Positions 5,270 through 5,333 of a DNA stretch of 5,333 nt are shown here, one piece after another; the stretch's first letter is position 1; each line of letters opens with the position of its first letter. The notes beneath the pieces were generated by a model, which worked only from the letters and a program-made list of their open reading frames with translations, made no database searches and was not told the DNA's origin. The translations under genes were made by a program, and so were the position numbers. Source of the stretch: Oscillospiraceae bacterium (GTDB lineage: Bacteria; Bacillota; Clostridia; Oscillospirales; Oscillospiraceae); the NCBI GenBank assembly GCA_031263805.1, contig JAISFB010000200.1, positions 1 to 5,333 on the forward strand. The letters run 5' to 3'.

Positions 5270-5333
5270 ATGTCAAACATCAAATTCAGGCACTACGACC
5301 CGGAGAAAATCGTGCACGGCAAGAAAATGGCGG
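5270..5333 (+). CDS. xylA: Probable xylose isomerase, N-terminal fragment (cut by window end)
   Basis: Only 21 codons are visible, beginning MSNIKFRHYDPEKIVHGKK. The pattern FRHYxPxxxVxGKxM matches the conserved block that follows the N-terminal leader in xylose isomerases (E. coli XylA has FRHYNPDELVLGKRM). XylA converts D-xylose to D-xylulose in the cytoplasm and needs divalent metal. The active-site residues lie beyond the window. Ordinary long-form XylA has about 30-40 residues before this block, but here the ATG is only four codons ahead of it, and an in-frame stop at 5261-5263 excludes an upstream extension. The gene has a good promoter, a candidate operator and a cre-like site, all fitting a sugar-induced, glucose-repressed gene. 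The GH3 enzyme at the other end of the window supports a xylan/xylose theme. With so little sequence, another sugar isomerase-like or unrelated protein remains possible. Confidence 0.6.
   Translation, partial: MSNIKFRHYDPEKIVHGKKMA

Overview
The window looks like the chromosome of a Gram-positive, GC-rich member of the Bacillota, probably a gut-type clostridium (Oscillospirales-like). The evidence is AGGAG-type ribosome binding sites, TTGACA/TATAAT promoters, a sortase-anchored surface protein with an NPxTG signal, and a glycoside hydrolase family 3 (GH3) enzyme of the plant-fibre-degrading type. The taxonomic placement is inference.

Layout. Positions 1-1518 (+) hold the last 505 codons of a GH3 beta-xylosidase/beta-glucosidase whose N-terminus lies outside the window. 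It converges, across a 21-bp gap, with a complete minus-strand gene (3453 down to 1540). That gene encodes a 637-residue secreted cell-wall-anchored protein: signal peptide, thioester-type (TED) domain, middle beta domain, Cna-B-like domain, Pro-rich wall spacer and NPATG sorting signal. It has a near-consensus promoter (TTGACA-N17-TAATAT, minus strand 3541-3513). Upstream on the same strand, 5075 down to 3633, is a complete 480-residue AlbA_2 (Schlafen-like)/GHKL-ATPase/winged-helix protein with a GTG start and its own promoter. Divergent from it, at 5270, starts a plus-strand gene cut by the window end. Its first 21 residues look like the FRHYxPxxxVxGKxM block of xylose isomerase (XylA).

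The two outer plus-strand genes (GH3 and putative xylA) fit xylan/xylose use: the GH3 enzyme would release xylose or glucose from oligosaccharides and XylA would convert xylose to xylulose. The two inner minus-strand genes look like an unrelated insertion: a surface adhesin and a putative regulator or effector whose base composition is clearly lower in GC. The 194-bp divergent intergenic region (5076-5269) is rich in signals: two face-to-face promoters, a 7-bp inverted repeat over the xylA-side -10 element, repeated ATTGC half-sites and a cre-like sequence just downstream of the expected start of transcription.

The most unusual observation is in the thioester domain: the usual TQxA glutamine that cross-links to the cysteine is replaced by lysine (TKAAVW, K173, facing C83). 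The classic Cys-Gln thioester therefore cannot form as written. No RNA genes, CRISPR arrays or insertion sequences were seen. No stretch above 300 bases lacks a gene.
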